In this document: one piece after another, positions 43,988 to 53,454 of the stretch
How the letters are laid out: every line of letters begins with the position of its first letter
Position numbering within the stretch: position 1 is the stretch's first letter
Assembly (NCBI GenBank): GCA_040218045.1
Contig: JAVJQA010000065.1
Coordinates: forward strand, 4,988-68,987
Reading direction: 5' to 3'
DNA: 64,000 nt
Origin: Marinoscillum sp040218045
Lineage (GTDB): Bacteria > Bacteroidota > Bacteroidia > Cytophagales > Cyclobacteriaceae
Notes under the pieces: generated by a model
The model's input: only the letters and a program-made list of their open reading frames with translations
Database searches by the model: none
What the model was told of the DNA's origin: nothing
Position numbers and translations under genes: made by a program

Positions 43988-44788
43988 TTAGTTAGGCGTG
44001 TAAGTTGTAACGCCTCTTTCTCCATAAGCTGTAGCAGTCCAGTAAACCGTGATTACACCATTGGCATCCATGTTACTTATTGGTTGAGCTGGATCCTGAA
44101 CGATTTCTCCACCAAACTGATCGCTTACACCAGACCATGTAATTCTATCATTTTCAGGATTGTGCACCAAAGTAGCCGCTCTTCCTGACGTTCCATATTC
44201 ATCAGCGTAAGCCTGTGAATACAGTCCACCAGTAATATCGGCAACTTGATATTGATAAACACAAGTTACAATGGTCAAAGTTTCTGTCTCACTGTAGGGG
44301 CCAGAACCAAAGTCGTCAACTAGGACATCCCCATCTACAGTGTAAGCTTCAGTGGATTCATTACAGAAAACATTAATAGTAGTTGATTTCTGTACTGAAC
44401 TTTTTCTAGCTAACTCTCCATTCTGATCAGTTTGAGCATCAAATATTTGAACCAAGATTTCAACATTCCCAGCGAATGGGTTTGGAGCAGTGTAAGTGAT
44501 TGTAATATCACCTTGGGTCAAACCTGAGAAGTCAGAAATAGTGTAAGATCCTCCTGCAGGGTCACCATCAGCAAGATCAACAACGCTAACAGAATCAACT
44601 CCAGCAGGTGCGTCGTTTACAAAAATCTTAACTTCAGATGTAGTGCCTTGTTCTATTGTGTCATTAGAGACAGTTACTGAAAATATAGCAGGCCCATCTA
44701 GTAACCTTGGAGGGTTTGCATCTTGGTAATCATCCACACATGATGAGAACACAAACAATACTAAAACAATTTGTAAAATCTTTTTCAT
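43988..44788 (-). CDS. Exported lipoprotein with beta-sandwich repeats
   Basis: A 266-residue lipoprotein. I start at the ATG at 44788 (MKKILQIVLVLFVFSSC), because the earlier in-frame start would only add residues ahead of the signal peptide. Acidic CVDDYQDA follows the lipobox. The mature part is Asp/Thr/Ser-rich and beta-like; FSVTVSNDTIEQGTTSEVKI resembles an Ig-like or bacterial cadherin-type strand pair, and the C-terminal ~100 residues (FCNESTEAYTV...GGLYSQAYADEYG) are of the type that closes many SusCD-associated lipoproteins. It stands alone on the minus strand in a plus-strand region. Confidence 0.75.
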   Translation of the reverse strand: MKKILQIVLVLFVFSSCVDDYQDANPPRLLDGPAIFSVTVSNDTIEQGTTSEVKIFVNDAPAGVDSVSVVDLADGDPAGGSYTISDFSGLTQGDITITYTAPNPFAGNVEILVQIFDAQTDQNGELARKSSVQKSTTINVFCNESTEAYTVDGDVLVDDFGSGPYSETETLTIVTCVYQYQVADITGGLYSQAYADEYGTSGRAATLVHNPENDRITWSGVSDQFGGEIVQDPAQPISNMDANGVITVYWTATAYGERGVTTYTPN

Positions 44789-44937
44789 ATACAACAGATT
44801 AATAAATTGATAAATTGAATTCAATACCTCTTAAATTTATCCAAATTTATAAAAAATTAAATCACCTATTATGAATTGTATCGAATCATTTAGGTTTTGT
44901 TATGATTTCGAATAAATATTTGGAAAGCATTAGTTTT

Positions 44938-46947
44938 ATGAGAATTCTATCGATTACAAGTTCTGTTTTTTTGATTTTTATAGTAGAAAATTCGGCATTT
45001 TCTCAGGGCCTGAATGAGATTAGTACTGAAATTGGACTCAATCACCTAACTATTTCCTTCGATTTGGTGGGTGGAGGCCTAGCTTTTCTAGATTATAACA
45101 ACGATGGTTTTGAGGATTTGGCCATTTCCGGAGGTGGTGAAAAGGATAGATTGTTTAGGAATCTCGGTGATGGAAAATTTCTGGATGTTACAGAATATGC
45201 CGGTTTGAAGCACGACGAGATTTTCAAAACAATGGGGATTAATGCAGGGGATATAAATAACGATGGATTTAAAGATATTGTTATTGTTACAGAAAGCAGA
45301 GATCATAACTTACTGTATCTTAATAATGGGAATGGTTCATTTAAGAATATATCTGTTTCAGCAGGTTTTGGAAGTAAACGAAGATCATTGGCTTCTATCT
45401 TTTTTGATGCCAACCTCGATGGTTTTTTAGATATCTATATTGTTAATTGGGTCAATCACCATAAATCGATTGAAGATGAAAATGGTGTGACCATAGGTTT
45501 TGATCATGATTGCTACTCAAATCAGCTCTATATAAACAACGGGGATTTAACTTTTACAGAAATGAGTTTTGAGTATGGAGTAGATGATTTGGGATGTGGA
45601 GTTGCCGCCACGTCAACTGACTTCAACAATGATCACTTGCCAGACCTGTATTTAGCCAATGATTTTGGGGAGTTCATTGTTCCAAATAGTGCTTTTAAAA
45701 ACAATTATCCATCACAAAAATTCACCGACGAAGGAAATGCAAATGGGCTTGGTGTTGCGATTTATGGAATGGGGATCAGTACCGGTGATGTAAATGGTGA
45801 TGGTAAACTGGACTATTACAGTACCAATATCGGTCGAAACGTTCTGCTAATTCAAGAAGAAGGGGTTTATAGGGATCGGACCACAGAGTATGGTGCAGAA
45901 AATGCATTGTCTGGAGACTTGTTTACTACCAGCTGGGGTACGGTGATGACAGATTTGGATCATGATGGTTATGAGGACCTGGTTGTAGCTAATGGTTTTA
46001 TTCCAACTGCTCAATTCATCAAAACAAATCAATTAGATACCAATAGAATTTACATGAATCAGTCAGGCGAAAGGTTCATTGATCAAACAAATGAATTGAG
46101 TTTGATTGGTAATAATATTTCAAGAGGGTTGGCCATCACTGATTATGACAATGATGGGGATATGGATATTGGGATTGTCAATCTGGGCAGGATAAGAGGA
46201 GATTCTGGTAATATGTCATTGTATAGAAATGATATGGCCAATGGCAATTGGATTAAGGTGAAGCTTGAGGGAGTGATATCCAACAGGGATGGGTATGGTG
46301 CCAAAGTAATGGGTTATCATCAACATAGAGTTTTTATTGATGAGATTCAGGGAGGAAGTAGCTGCTCTTCCCTAAATTCAAGCATTGCCCATTTGGGTCT
46401 TGGATCAATGGATCAACTTGATTCCTTAAAAGTAATTTGGCCAGGGGGGCGTACTGATAAATTTTATGAGGTGGGGACAGATCAAACCTATCTTGTTGTA
46501 GAAGGAGAAGGTATATATCGACTAGGCTGTGCTGATCCTACAGCCACAAACTATGATCCTGATGCTCAAGTAGCTTTTGGGTGTTATAAGAAAATTGTAG
46601 GATGTATGGATCCATCTGCTACAAACTATAATCCTTTGGCCAACAGCTCCTCCAACTGCACCTACGGTATCCATCATGGATCGCTAGGGGGAGTCGATCA
46701 TTCTGATGTGATCAACATATTCCCTACAGTAGTTAAAGACTATTTTGTAATTGAGAAGGTAGGCGAAATTCAAGGCAGATTTGTAATGACCCTTTATGAT
46801 TCGTCTGGAAGGGTTGTATTGACACAAAACCTTTTGGAAAAGCAAACCAGGATTGAAAGGTGTGACCTAAAGAGTGGAATATATATAGTGCTGGTACGAG
46901 ATGAACAACAGTCAATAAGGTTACGAAGGAAGATTATTCTTAATTGA
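44938..46947 (+). CDS. CRTAC1-like FG-GAP/ASPIC-UnbV protein with T9SS tail
   Basis: A 669-residue exported protein. The ATG at 44938 puts the signal peptide (MRILSITSSVFLIFIVENSAFSQ) first; an in-frame ATG at 44902 would add 12 residues. FG-GAP/VCBS blades with calcium-binding DxNxDGxxD loops repeat at least seven times (DYNNDGFEDLAI, DINNDGFKDIVI, DANLDGFLDIYI, DVNGDGKLDYYS, DLDHDGYEDLVV and others) and form a propeller. An ASPIC/UnbV domain follows (about 425–520, with GSSCSSLNSSIAHLGLG). Then come two cysteine motifs of the form GCxDPxAxNYxP, and a C-terminal T9SS sorting tail. Likely a secreted calcium-dependent adhesion or binding protein. Confidence 0.92.
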   Translation: MRILSITSSVFLIFIVENSAFSQGLNEISTEIGLNHLTISFDLVGGGLAFLDYNNDGFEDLAISGGGEKDRLFRNLGDGKFLDVTEYAGLKHDEIFKTMGINAGDINNDGFKDIVIVTESRDHNLLYLNNGNGSFKNISVSAGFGSKRRSLASIFFDANLDGFLDIYIVNWVNHHKSIEDENGVTIGFDHDCYSNQLYINNGDLTFTEMSFEYGVDDLGCGVAATSTDFNNDHLPDLYLANDFGEFIVPNSAFKNNYPSQKFTDEGNANGLGVAIYGMGISTGDVNGDGKLDYYSTNIGRNVLLIQEEGVYRDRTTEYGAENALSGDLFTTSWGTVMTDLDHDGYEDLVVANGFIPTAQFIKTNQLDTNRIYMNQSGERFIDQTNELSLIGNNISRGLAITDYDNDGDMDIGIVNLGRIRGDSGNMSLYRNDMANGNWIKVKLEGVISNRDGYGAKVMGYHQHRVFIDEIQGGSSCSSLNSSIAHLGLGSMDQLDSLKVIWPGGRTDKFYEVGTDQTYLVVEGEGIYRLGCADPTATNYDPDAQVAFGCYKKIVGCMDPSATNYNPLANSSSNCTYGIHHGSLGGVDHSDVINIFPTVVKDYFVIEKVGEIQGRFVMTLYDSSGRVVLTQNLLEKQTRIERCDLKSGIYIVLVRDEQQSIRLRRKIILN

Positions 46948-47073
46948 TGTTGGTTTTTTTGGCTGATGGGTATTTGAAAAGGGATCACTCTAAGTGAATT
47001 ATGAAGTAATTAAAAAATAATAACTTGCGGGAAAACCCCATAATTCAAATAAACAAAATTGCACAACTATAGT

Positions 47074-50000
47074 ATGAAAAAGGGAATCGTCTTATTCACC
47101 GTTCTAAGCCTAAGTGTGTTAGGCTTTTTTGTATTATCTCCCAAGCAAGTTAACTGGTACGACTCTTTCAATCGGTATGCCACTTACTCAGGAGATGAGC
47201 TATTTAAACTGCCTAAATATGATCGACCTGATCTCGCAGAACTTCATGACTTTCAAATGACCAAGGATTTGTCACTGGGCTACCCACCCACTGAGAGATT
47301 GATTCAAGGTTATGATTACGCCCGGTCTGTTATGTCAGGTAGAAGAGCGATAGAAGGAGTTAAATGGGCTGAAAGAGGGCCTAATAATTTTGGAGGCCGA
47401 ACCAGGGCATTAATGTTTGACCCAAATGACAGCCAGGCTAAAAAAGTTTGGGCTGCCGGAGTAGCTGGCGGCCTCTGGGTCAATGATGACATTACCAGCC
47501 CATTGTCTAGCTGGAAAAAGACCAACGACTTCTTTACCAATATTGCCGTAAACAGTATTGCATATGATCCAACCAGCACTGAGGTATTCTACTTTGGAAC
47601 CGGTGAAGGCTGGGGGAATGGAGGATCTGTAAGAGGAAACGGAATTTGGAAAAGTGAAGATGGTGGTGATTCCTGGTCGCAGCTCTCATCTACGATGACA
47701 TCTGACTTCTACTATGTACAGAAAATAGTAGTGACTGAAAACTCAACAATTTTGGCAGCTACGCGAGCCACCGCAGGCATTCAAAGGTCAATAGATGGAG
47801 GGGTTACGTGGAATGGAGTTTTGAATGAGGCCAGAGGTGCTGACATTGAAATAGTAGGATCAGTACTATACGCCTCCACAGGCATATCCGGGAGTGGAAA
47901 ACTATGGAAGTCAACAGATGATGGTGTTAGTTGGACCGAAATCACCCCTGCATCTGGAGGAGAAAGAATAGAAATTGGCGTACACGCCAATCACAGTCAA
48001 ACAATTTACGCAATAGCCGCAGATGGAGGTAGTATTGCATGGTTTTATCGGAGTGATGATGGAGGGGAGACCTGGACGGGTTTAGGTGTACCTAAATATA
48101 TAGAACAATCCTGTAACCCAAGTTCTTCGAATGATTTCACCCGTGGACAAGCATGGTATGACCTAATAATTGGGGTTCATCCGGCCGATCCTCAAACTGT
48201 TATTGTTGGAGGAATCGATTTGTACAGGTCTGAAGATGGAGGTGACTCCTGGGACTTAATCTCCTATTGGACTGGAGCATGTGATAGCTACGTACATGCA
48301 GATCAACACAATTTTCAATTCCGCCCTGGATATAACGATCATGCTATATCTTCCAATGATGGGGGAGTGTATTTTACAGCCAATGTTACCAATCCTTCTA
48401 AGGAAGGTGGCCCTGATTTCCAGGCCAGAAATAGAGATTATAATGTAGCTCAGTTTTATGCATGTGCTGCTAGAAATGAGGCAGGATCAGATTGGTTTTT
48501 AGCTGGAGCGCAAGACAATGGGTCACATCTTTTTACTGGAATAGGTGTTAACTCCACCAGGGAAGTCACCGGTGGAGATGGAGCCTTTTGTTTTATTGAC
48601 CAAAATGAAGGAGATATTCAAATAACAAGTTACGTATATAACAGCTATTATTTCACTACAGATTCATGGGGATCTGTTGCAAATATTGAAGCCAATGGAG
48701 GAAGGTTTATAAACCCTGCGGATTATAATAGCAACATTAACACCCTATTTGCAGCTGGAAATTCCAATACCCTGGTTCGTTACGTTGTGGATGACGAGAT
48801 AGAAAGTGAGGAACTTTCTGTAAGTATAGGAAATCAGGTCATGAGTGCGATTTCCGTATCTCCGTATAATGACAATGTTTTGTTTGCCGGTACTGGCAAT
48901 GGTAGGTTGTACAAAATATCTGGCATTAGCGCGACACCTTCAGCCTCTGGAATTGACAATGGAGCCCTCAGCGGTTATATTTCTTGTGTCGCAGTGGGAG
49001 AATCCGACAATCATTTAATGGTAGTGATCAGTAGCTATGGATCTCAATCGGTATATGAGAGCAGAGATGGAGGTACCACATGGAGCCCCAAAGAAGGTAA
49101 CTTACCAGATATGCCAGTACGATGGGCACTGTATAATCCAAACGATTACAACGAAGTATTGATAGCCACTGAGCTTGGAGTTTGGTCAACAGATGATATT
49201 TCTGTGGAAAACCCAGAGTGGGAACCTAGCAATGAGGGTTTGGCAAATGTAAGGTGCGATATGTTGAAGTATCGTGATTCAGATGGGTTGGTTATTTTGG
49301 CTACACACGGTAGAGGGCTCTATACTTCTGATATTTTCGTACAAAACCCGCTAGCCAAATTTGGAGTGATGAGTTCAGTGGGATATGTAGACAGACCAAT
49401 ATCGTTTATTGACGCATCGTTAAAAGCAACATCATATAGTTGGGATTTTGGTGACGGGACTAGCTCTAGTGAAGTTGCTCCATCACATACTTATACAAGC
49501 TCGGGTACATATACTGTGGCTTTAGAAATTAACGGTGATCCATCACTGGCCACCTCCTCAGAAATTGTCATTCAAGCAAAGTCTTCTGTTGATTATGTGC
49601 TTGCCGATGGTGGGGATTTTGAGTCCAATACAGACCACTTCACACCTGTGACAATTGCAGGTACGGGATTTGAATTGGGCAGTTCTTCTGTGACCGGTAA
49701 AAGTGGAACCGTTTCAGGATCCAATGCCTGGGTAACTGGATTGGAGGATCAGGTTTATGTAGCCTATACAGAAGCATATTTGTATTCTCCATTGTTTGAT
49801 TTCTCATTGAGTGGAGCCTATTCACTTGAATTTTATGCCCAGTATGCAATTGAAGATGAGTGGGAAGGATTTACTCTGGAGTACTCCACTGATTTTGGAT
49901 CTACTTGGTTTAAGGTGGGGGACTATATAGACGCAGTTAACTGGTATAACCAGCGGGCGATTAGCAGTGCGGTGGTATGGGAACCAGGAGAAGCCTTTTT

Positions 50001-51144
50001 TAGTGGGGATACGCAGGGGGAATTTAAAAAGAAAACGGTAGATGTTTCACAACTCAGCAACAATACCAATGTGGCTTTTCGTTTTGTGTTTAAAACAGAC
50101 CCAGCTTCTGAGGAGGCAGGCATCGCTTTAGATGACTTTAAAATTACCGGCCCTACAGATGCTACACCTAATCTGGAATTTGTTGTTCAGGGAAGTCAAA
50201 CCTGTAAGGGTGAAGAAGTAAGGTTTATCAATTCTTCATCTGGAGATATTCAGTCATATGCTTGGGACTTTGGTTTAGACGCTACACCAGCTAGTGGCAC
50301 AGGATATGGCCCACATATTGTTTCTTACAATACCGGTGGTGAAAAAACAGTTACGTTGACAGGGGTGACAGCTACTGGAAATCTCACAGAGGAGATCACA
50401 GTCAATATCGGTTCGTTCCCGGATGATGTATCCCCTGCTTACAATGATGGAGTATGCGGTGGTGATGACGTGATTATTTCAATATTCTCTCCAGAGTCAG
50501 GCGTGAGCTATGGTGTGTACAACACAGTTACCAAGACAGAAATAATCGCACCAATTACAAGTGACGGCACAGACTTAATATTTAACCTGGGAGTATTAAG
50601 TCTGGGGACATACAATTATACAATTAAAGCAGAAAGCCCCACTGGATGTTCTATTGACCTGAGCGAAACCATTTTGATTGAGGTTAAAGGAAGTCAGAAC
50701 ATTGTTGTTTCTAAACTAAGTTCTGGAAACCTTCGGGTTACTGCAGGTCAGGAATATCAGTGGTATTTGGATGGTGAGTTACTTGCAGGGGAAACAGAAA
50801 GAGAAATCACACCTTCAAATGATGGTGTATACACATGTGAAGTAGTCATCAATGGGTGCACATATGTTTCAGGTGAATTTGCCATACTGACCATTCTGGG
50901 AGATGAAATTTATGAAGGACTAAAAGTTTATCCCAATCCAGTGGTAGATGTACTGAGGATCGATGGATTAAATGCGGAGGCTAAAGTCTCAGTATATTCA
51001 CTCTCAGGAGAGCTCATTATCTCTGATTTAGGCAGTCAAGCTAATGGACTGGATGTAGATATGTCCGGCCTGGCAAAAGGTGTGTATAATGTTGTAATAG
51101 GTTCAGATAAATCGCGAATTACCAAAAGGGTAATCAAGCAATAG
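47074..51144 (+). CDS. Large secreted BNR/sortilin-like propeller protein with PKD domains and T9SS tail
   Basis: A 1356-residue secreted protein; start placed at the ATG at 47074 (MKKGIVLFTVLSLSV) and not the TTG at 47059. A first beta-propeller region (about 85–760) has at least six BNR/Asp-box-type repeats (SEDGGDSWSQL, SIDGGVTWNGV, STDDGVSWTEI, SDDGGETWTGL, SEDGGDSWDLI, SRDGGTTWSPK). A PKD domain follows (about 765–835, YSWDFGDGTSSSE), then a jelly-roll-like domain (about 845–1030), a second PKD-like domain (about 1045–1110), an Ig-like segment and the T9SS sorting tail (about 1280–1356, LKVYPNPVVDVLRI). No catalytic residues recognised; glycan or protein binding is inferred. Confidence 0.9.
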   Translation: MKKGIVLFTVLSLSVLGFFVLSPKQVNWYDSFNRYATYSGDELFKLPKYDRPDLAELHDFQMTKDLSLGYPPTERLIQGYDYARSVMSGRRAIEGVKWAERGPNNFGGRTRALMFDPNDSQAKKVWAAGVAGGLWVNDDITSPLSSWKKTNDFFTNIAVNSIAYDPTSTEVFYFGTGEGWGNGGSVRGNGIWKSEDGGDSWSQLSSTMTSDFYYVQKIVVTENSTILAATRATAGIQRSIDGGVTWNGVLNEARGADIEIVGSVLYASTGISGSGKLWKSTDDGVSWTEITPASGGERIEIGVHANHSQTIYAIAADGGSIAWFYRSDDGGETWTGLGVPKYIEQSCNPSSSNDFTRGQAWYDLIIGVHPADPQTVIVGGIDLYRSEDGGDSWDLISYWTGACDSYVHADQHNFQFRPGYNDHAISSNDGGVYFTANVTNPSKEGGPDFQARNRDYNVAQFYACAARNEAGSDWFLAGAQDNGSHLFTGIGVNSTREVTGGDGAFCFIDQNEGDIQITSYVYNSYYFTTDSWGSVANIEANGGRFINPADYNSNINTLFAAGNSNTLVRYVVDDEIESEELSVSIGNQVMSAISVSPYNDNVLFAGTGNGRLYKISGISATPSASGIDNGALSGYISCVAVGESDNHLMVVISSYGSQSVYESRDGGTTWSPKEGNLPDMPVRWALYNPNDYNEVLIATELGVWSTDDISVENPEWEPSNEGLANVRCDMLKYRDSDGLVILATHGRGLYTSDIFVQNPLAKFGVMSSVGYVDRPISFIDASLKATSYSWDFGDGTSSSEVAPSHTYTSSGTYTVALEINGDPSLATSSEIVIQAKSSVDYVLADGGDFESNTDHFTPVTIAGTGFELGSSSVTGKSGTVSGSNAWVTGLEDQVYVAYTEAYLYSPLFDFSLSGAYSLEFYAQYAIEDEWEGFTLEYSTDFGSTWFKVGDYIDAVNWYNQRAISSAVVWEPGEAFFSGDTQGEFKKKTVDVSQLSNNTNVAFRFVFKTDPASEEAGIALDDFKITGPTDATPNLEFVVQGSQTCKGEEVRFINSSSGDIQSYAWDFGLDATPASGTGYGPHIVSYNTGGEKTVTLTGVTATGNLTEEITVNIGSFPDDVSPAYNDGVCGGDDVIISIFSPESGVSYGVYNTVTKTEIIAPITSDGTDLIFNLGVLSLGTYNYTIKAESPTGCSIDLSETILIEVKGSQNIVVSKLSSGNLRVTAGQEYQWYLDGELLAGETEREITPSNDGVYTCEVVINGCTYVSGEFAILTILGDEIYEGLKVYPNPVVDVLRIDGLNAEAKVSVYSLSGELIISDLGSQANGLDVDMSGLAKGVYNVVIGSDKSRITKRVIKQ

Positions 51145-51189
51145 CTTTTTAGTTCGCCGTTTGAGAATAAAATTGTTTAGATTTAAAAT

Positions 51190-51224
51190 TCACCTCAATC
51201 ACTATTGCAAGGGGATTGAGGTGA
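51190..51224 (+). terminator. Hairpin between the BNR and haloperoxidase genes
   Basis: An 11-bp stem, TCACCTCAATC (51190–51200) with GATTGAGGTGA (51214–51224), lies after the large T9SS gene and 38 bases before the haloperoxidase ATG. It has no clear T-run, so termination is less certain; it could instead act as a leader structure. Confidence 0.5.
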
Positions 51225-51261
51225 GCTTTAAGTGATCAACGGACTTGAAAATCATCAGTAT

Positions 51262-53454
51262 ATGAGAAGATCAGTACTCTTTCTTTTAGTTTGTATAGGA
51301 AGCCTGGGGCCAGTATTTGGACAGCATTCTATTGCCAGAAAATGGAATGAAGCGCTTCTTGAAGCCATCCGCAATGACTTTGCGAGACCTACAGTTCACG
51401 CAAGGAATTTATTTCATACTTCAGTAGTAATGTATGACGCCTGGGCAGTTTTTGATCCCGTAGCAGAGCCTTACTTTCTTGGCAAAACGGTTCATGGTAT
51501 CGAAACTCCATTTGAAGGATTTGAGACCCAGATAGATGAAGAAAGGGCTAGGGAAATAGCCATCAGTTTTGCGGTTTATCGTTTGCTGGTTCATAGGTTT
51601 CAAAAATCACCAAATGCTGAGATCACAAAAGCGCGATTGGATGAACTTATGATTGAGCTTGGGTTGGACGCAGGGTTTACATCCACTGACTACTCCACGG
51701 GAAATGCCGAGGCACTTGGTAATTATTTGGCACAATCAATGATCATCTATGGGCTTCAGGATGGATCAAATGAACAAAATGCTTATGCCAACTTGTTTTA
51801 TGAATCTATCAATGATCCTATACTGCCTGATTTTCCGGGGAATCCAGATATTTCGGATCCAAACAGGTGGCAGAAGATTGTCCTTGATGTTTTTATTGAT
51901 CAAAGTGGAAACATCATTGTGGGGGGAGGCCCTCCATTTCTAAGTCCTGAATGGGGAGGTGTTGCTCCTTTTTCATTGACTTCTGATGACCTAACTGTAT
52001 ATGAAAGAGAGGGTCAGGAGTATTTTGTTTATCACGACCCGGGTCATCCGCCTTATTTGGACACTTTAGATGGTGGGCTTGAGTCTGATTTGTACAAGTG
52101 GAATTTTGAGCTAGTCTCTACATGGTCTTCTCACCTAGATCCCAGTGATGGTGTAATGTGGGATATTTCACCAGGATCTATTGGGAATATTCAGGAGTAT
52201 CCTAAGGCTTATTCGGAGTATAAAAACTTCTACGATTTAACTGAAGGTGGAGATCCGAGCATTGGTCATGTATCTAACCCCGTGACAAATCAGCCATATG
52301 GGGAACAGATTGTACCCAGAGGTGATTATACAAGGGTCTTGGCTGAATTTTGGGCTGATGGCCCAGACTCTGAGACACCGCCTGGACATTGGTTTACGAT
52401 TTTGAATTATGTCTCAGATCAACCATCGTTGGAAAAGAAATTCAAAGGCACAGGTCCTGAATTGGATGACCTTGAGTGGGATATAAAGGCCTATTTTCTA
52501 CTTGGGGGTGCAATGCACGATGCAGCCATTTGCGCTTGGGGAATTAAGGGATATTATGATTATGTGAGACCAATAAGCGCTATTCGTTACCTGGCTGACA
52601 AAGGCCAATGTACGGATAATCAAGAACCGAACTTTAACAAGAATGGAATTGATTTGGTCCCAGGCCTCATTGAGTTGGTGAAGGAAGATGACCCAATGGT
52701 GGGAGACAATGCAGAAAACCTTCACAAGGTCAAGGTTCGAGCATGGAAAGGACCAAACTTTGTTGATGACCCGTTTAGAGACGTTGCTGGTGTAGATTGG
52801 ATTCTTGCTGAAAATTGGTGGCCATATCAAAGACCATCTTTTGTTACCCCACCCTTTGCTGGATTTGTATCCGGTCATTCCACCTATTCGCGTACAGCAG
52901 CCGAAGTTCTTACTTTGTTGACCGGATCAAAATTTTTTCCAGGCGGAATTGGTGAATTTGAAGCCCCGAAAGATGAGTTTCTCGTTTTTGAAGATGGCCC
53001 AAGTGTAGATGTAACCTTACAATGGGCTACCTATCAGGACGCCTCCGATCAGTGTAGTCTTTCACGGATCTGGGGAGGTATTCACCCACCTGCTGATGAT
53101 ATTCCGGGAAGGTATATTGGAATGGAGTTGGGGCCTGAAGTTTTCAATTTTGCACTGGAGTATTTCAATGCCAATATACTGGGCACAAAGATGAACAGGA
53201 CAGAGAAAGTAGCGCTTTCACCAAATCCTGTTTTGCCCGGCAATTTTGTACGCTTCATAATAGAAAAACCCTTCAATGGAATAAATCTAAGTCTTTATGA
53301 TCTAAATGGACGTCAAGTTCATGCCGAAAACCTGGAACTATCCAAAACCGGTAATTTCTGGAGGGTGCCCGATGTTCCGCCCGGGGTGTATATGGTAAAG
53401 CTTGTGGACACGGGTTCCAAATGGTCATCAGAAATTAAAATACTTGTCAATTAG
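51262..53454 (+). CDS. Secreted vanadium-dependent haloperoxidase with T9SS tail
   Basis: A 730-residue vanadate haloperoxidase/PAP2-superfamily enzyme. Signal peptide about 1–20 (GPVFGQ) starting from the ATG at 51262; an in-frame GTG at 51232 would add a non-signal extension. All vanadate ligands are in place with chloroperoxidase spacing: K429 and R436 (KGYYDYVR), S537–G538–H539 (FVSGHST), R602 and H608 (RIWGGIH). The T9SS tail begins near residue 650 (ALSPNPVLPG). By family it oxidises halides with H2O2 or, in phosphatase relatives, hydrolyses phosphate esters. Its last 8 bases overlap the convergent, truncated hldD gene. Confidence 0.93.
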   Translation: MRRSVLFLLVCIGSLGPVFGQHSIARKWNEALLEAIRNDFARPTVHARNLFHTSVVMYDAWAVFDPVAEPYFLGKTVHGIETPFEGFETQIDEERAREIAISFAVYRLLVHRFQKSPNAEITKARLDELMIELGLDAGFTSTDYSTGNAEALGNYLAQSMIIYGLQDGSNEQNAYANLFYESINDPILPDFPGNPDISDPNRWQKIVLDVFIDQSGNIIVGGGPPFLSPEWGGVAPFSLTSDDLTVYEREGQEYFVYHDPGHPPYLDTLDGGLESDLYKWNFELVSTWSSHLDPSDGVMWDISPGSIGNIQEYPKAYSEYKNFYDLTEGGDPSIGHVSNPVTNQPYGEQIVPRGDYTRVLAEFWADGPDSETPPGHWFTILNYVSDQPSLEKKFKGTGPELDDLEWDIKAYFLLGGAMHDAAICAWGIKGYYDYVRPISAIRYLADKGQCTDNQEPNFNKNGIDLVPGLIELVKEDDPMVGDNAENLHKVKVRAWKGPNFVDDPFRDVAGVDWILAENWWPYQRPSFVTPPFAGFVSGHSTYSRTAAEVLTLLTGSKFFPGGIGEFEAPKDEFLVFEDGPSVDVTLQWATYQDASDQCSLSRIWGGIHPPADDIPGRYIGMELGPEVFNFALEYFNANILGTKMNRTEKVALSPNPVLPGNFVRFIIEKPFNGINLSLYDLNGRQVHAENLELSKTGNFWRVPDVPPGVYMVKLVDTGSKWSSEIKILVN

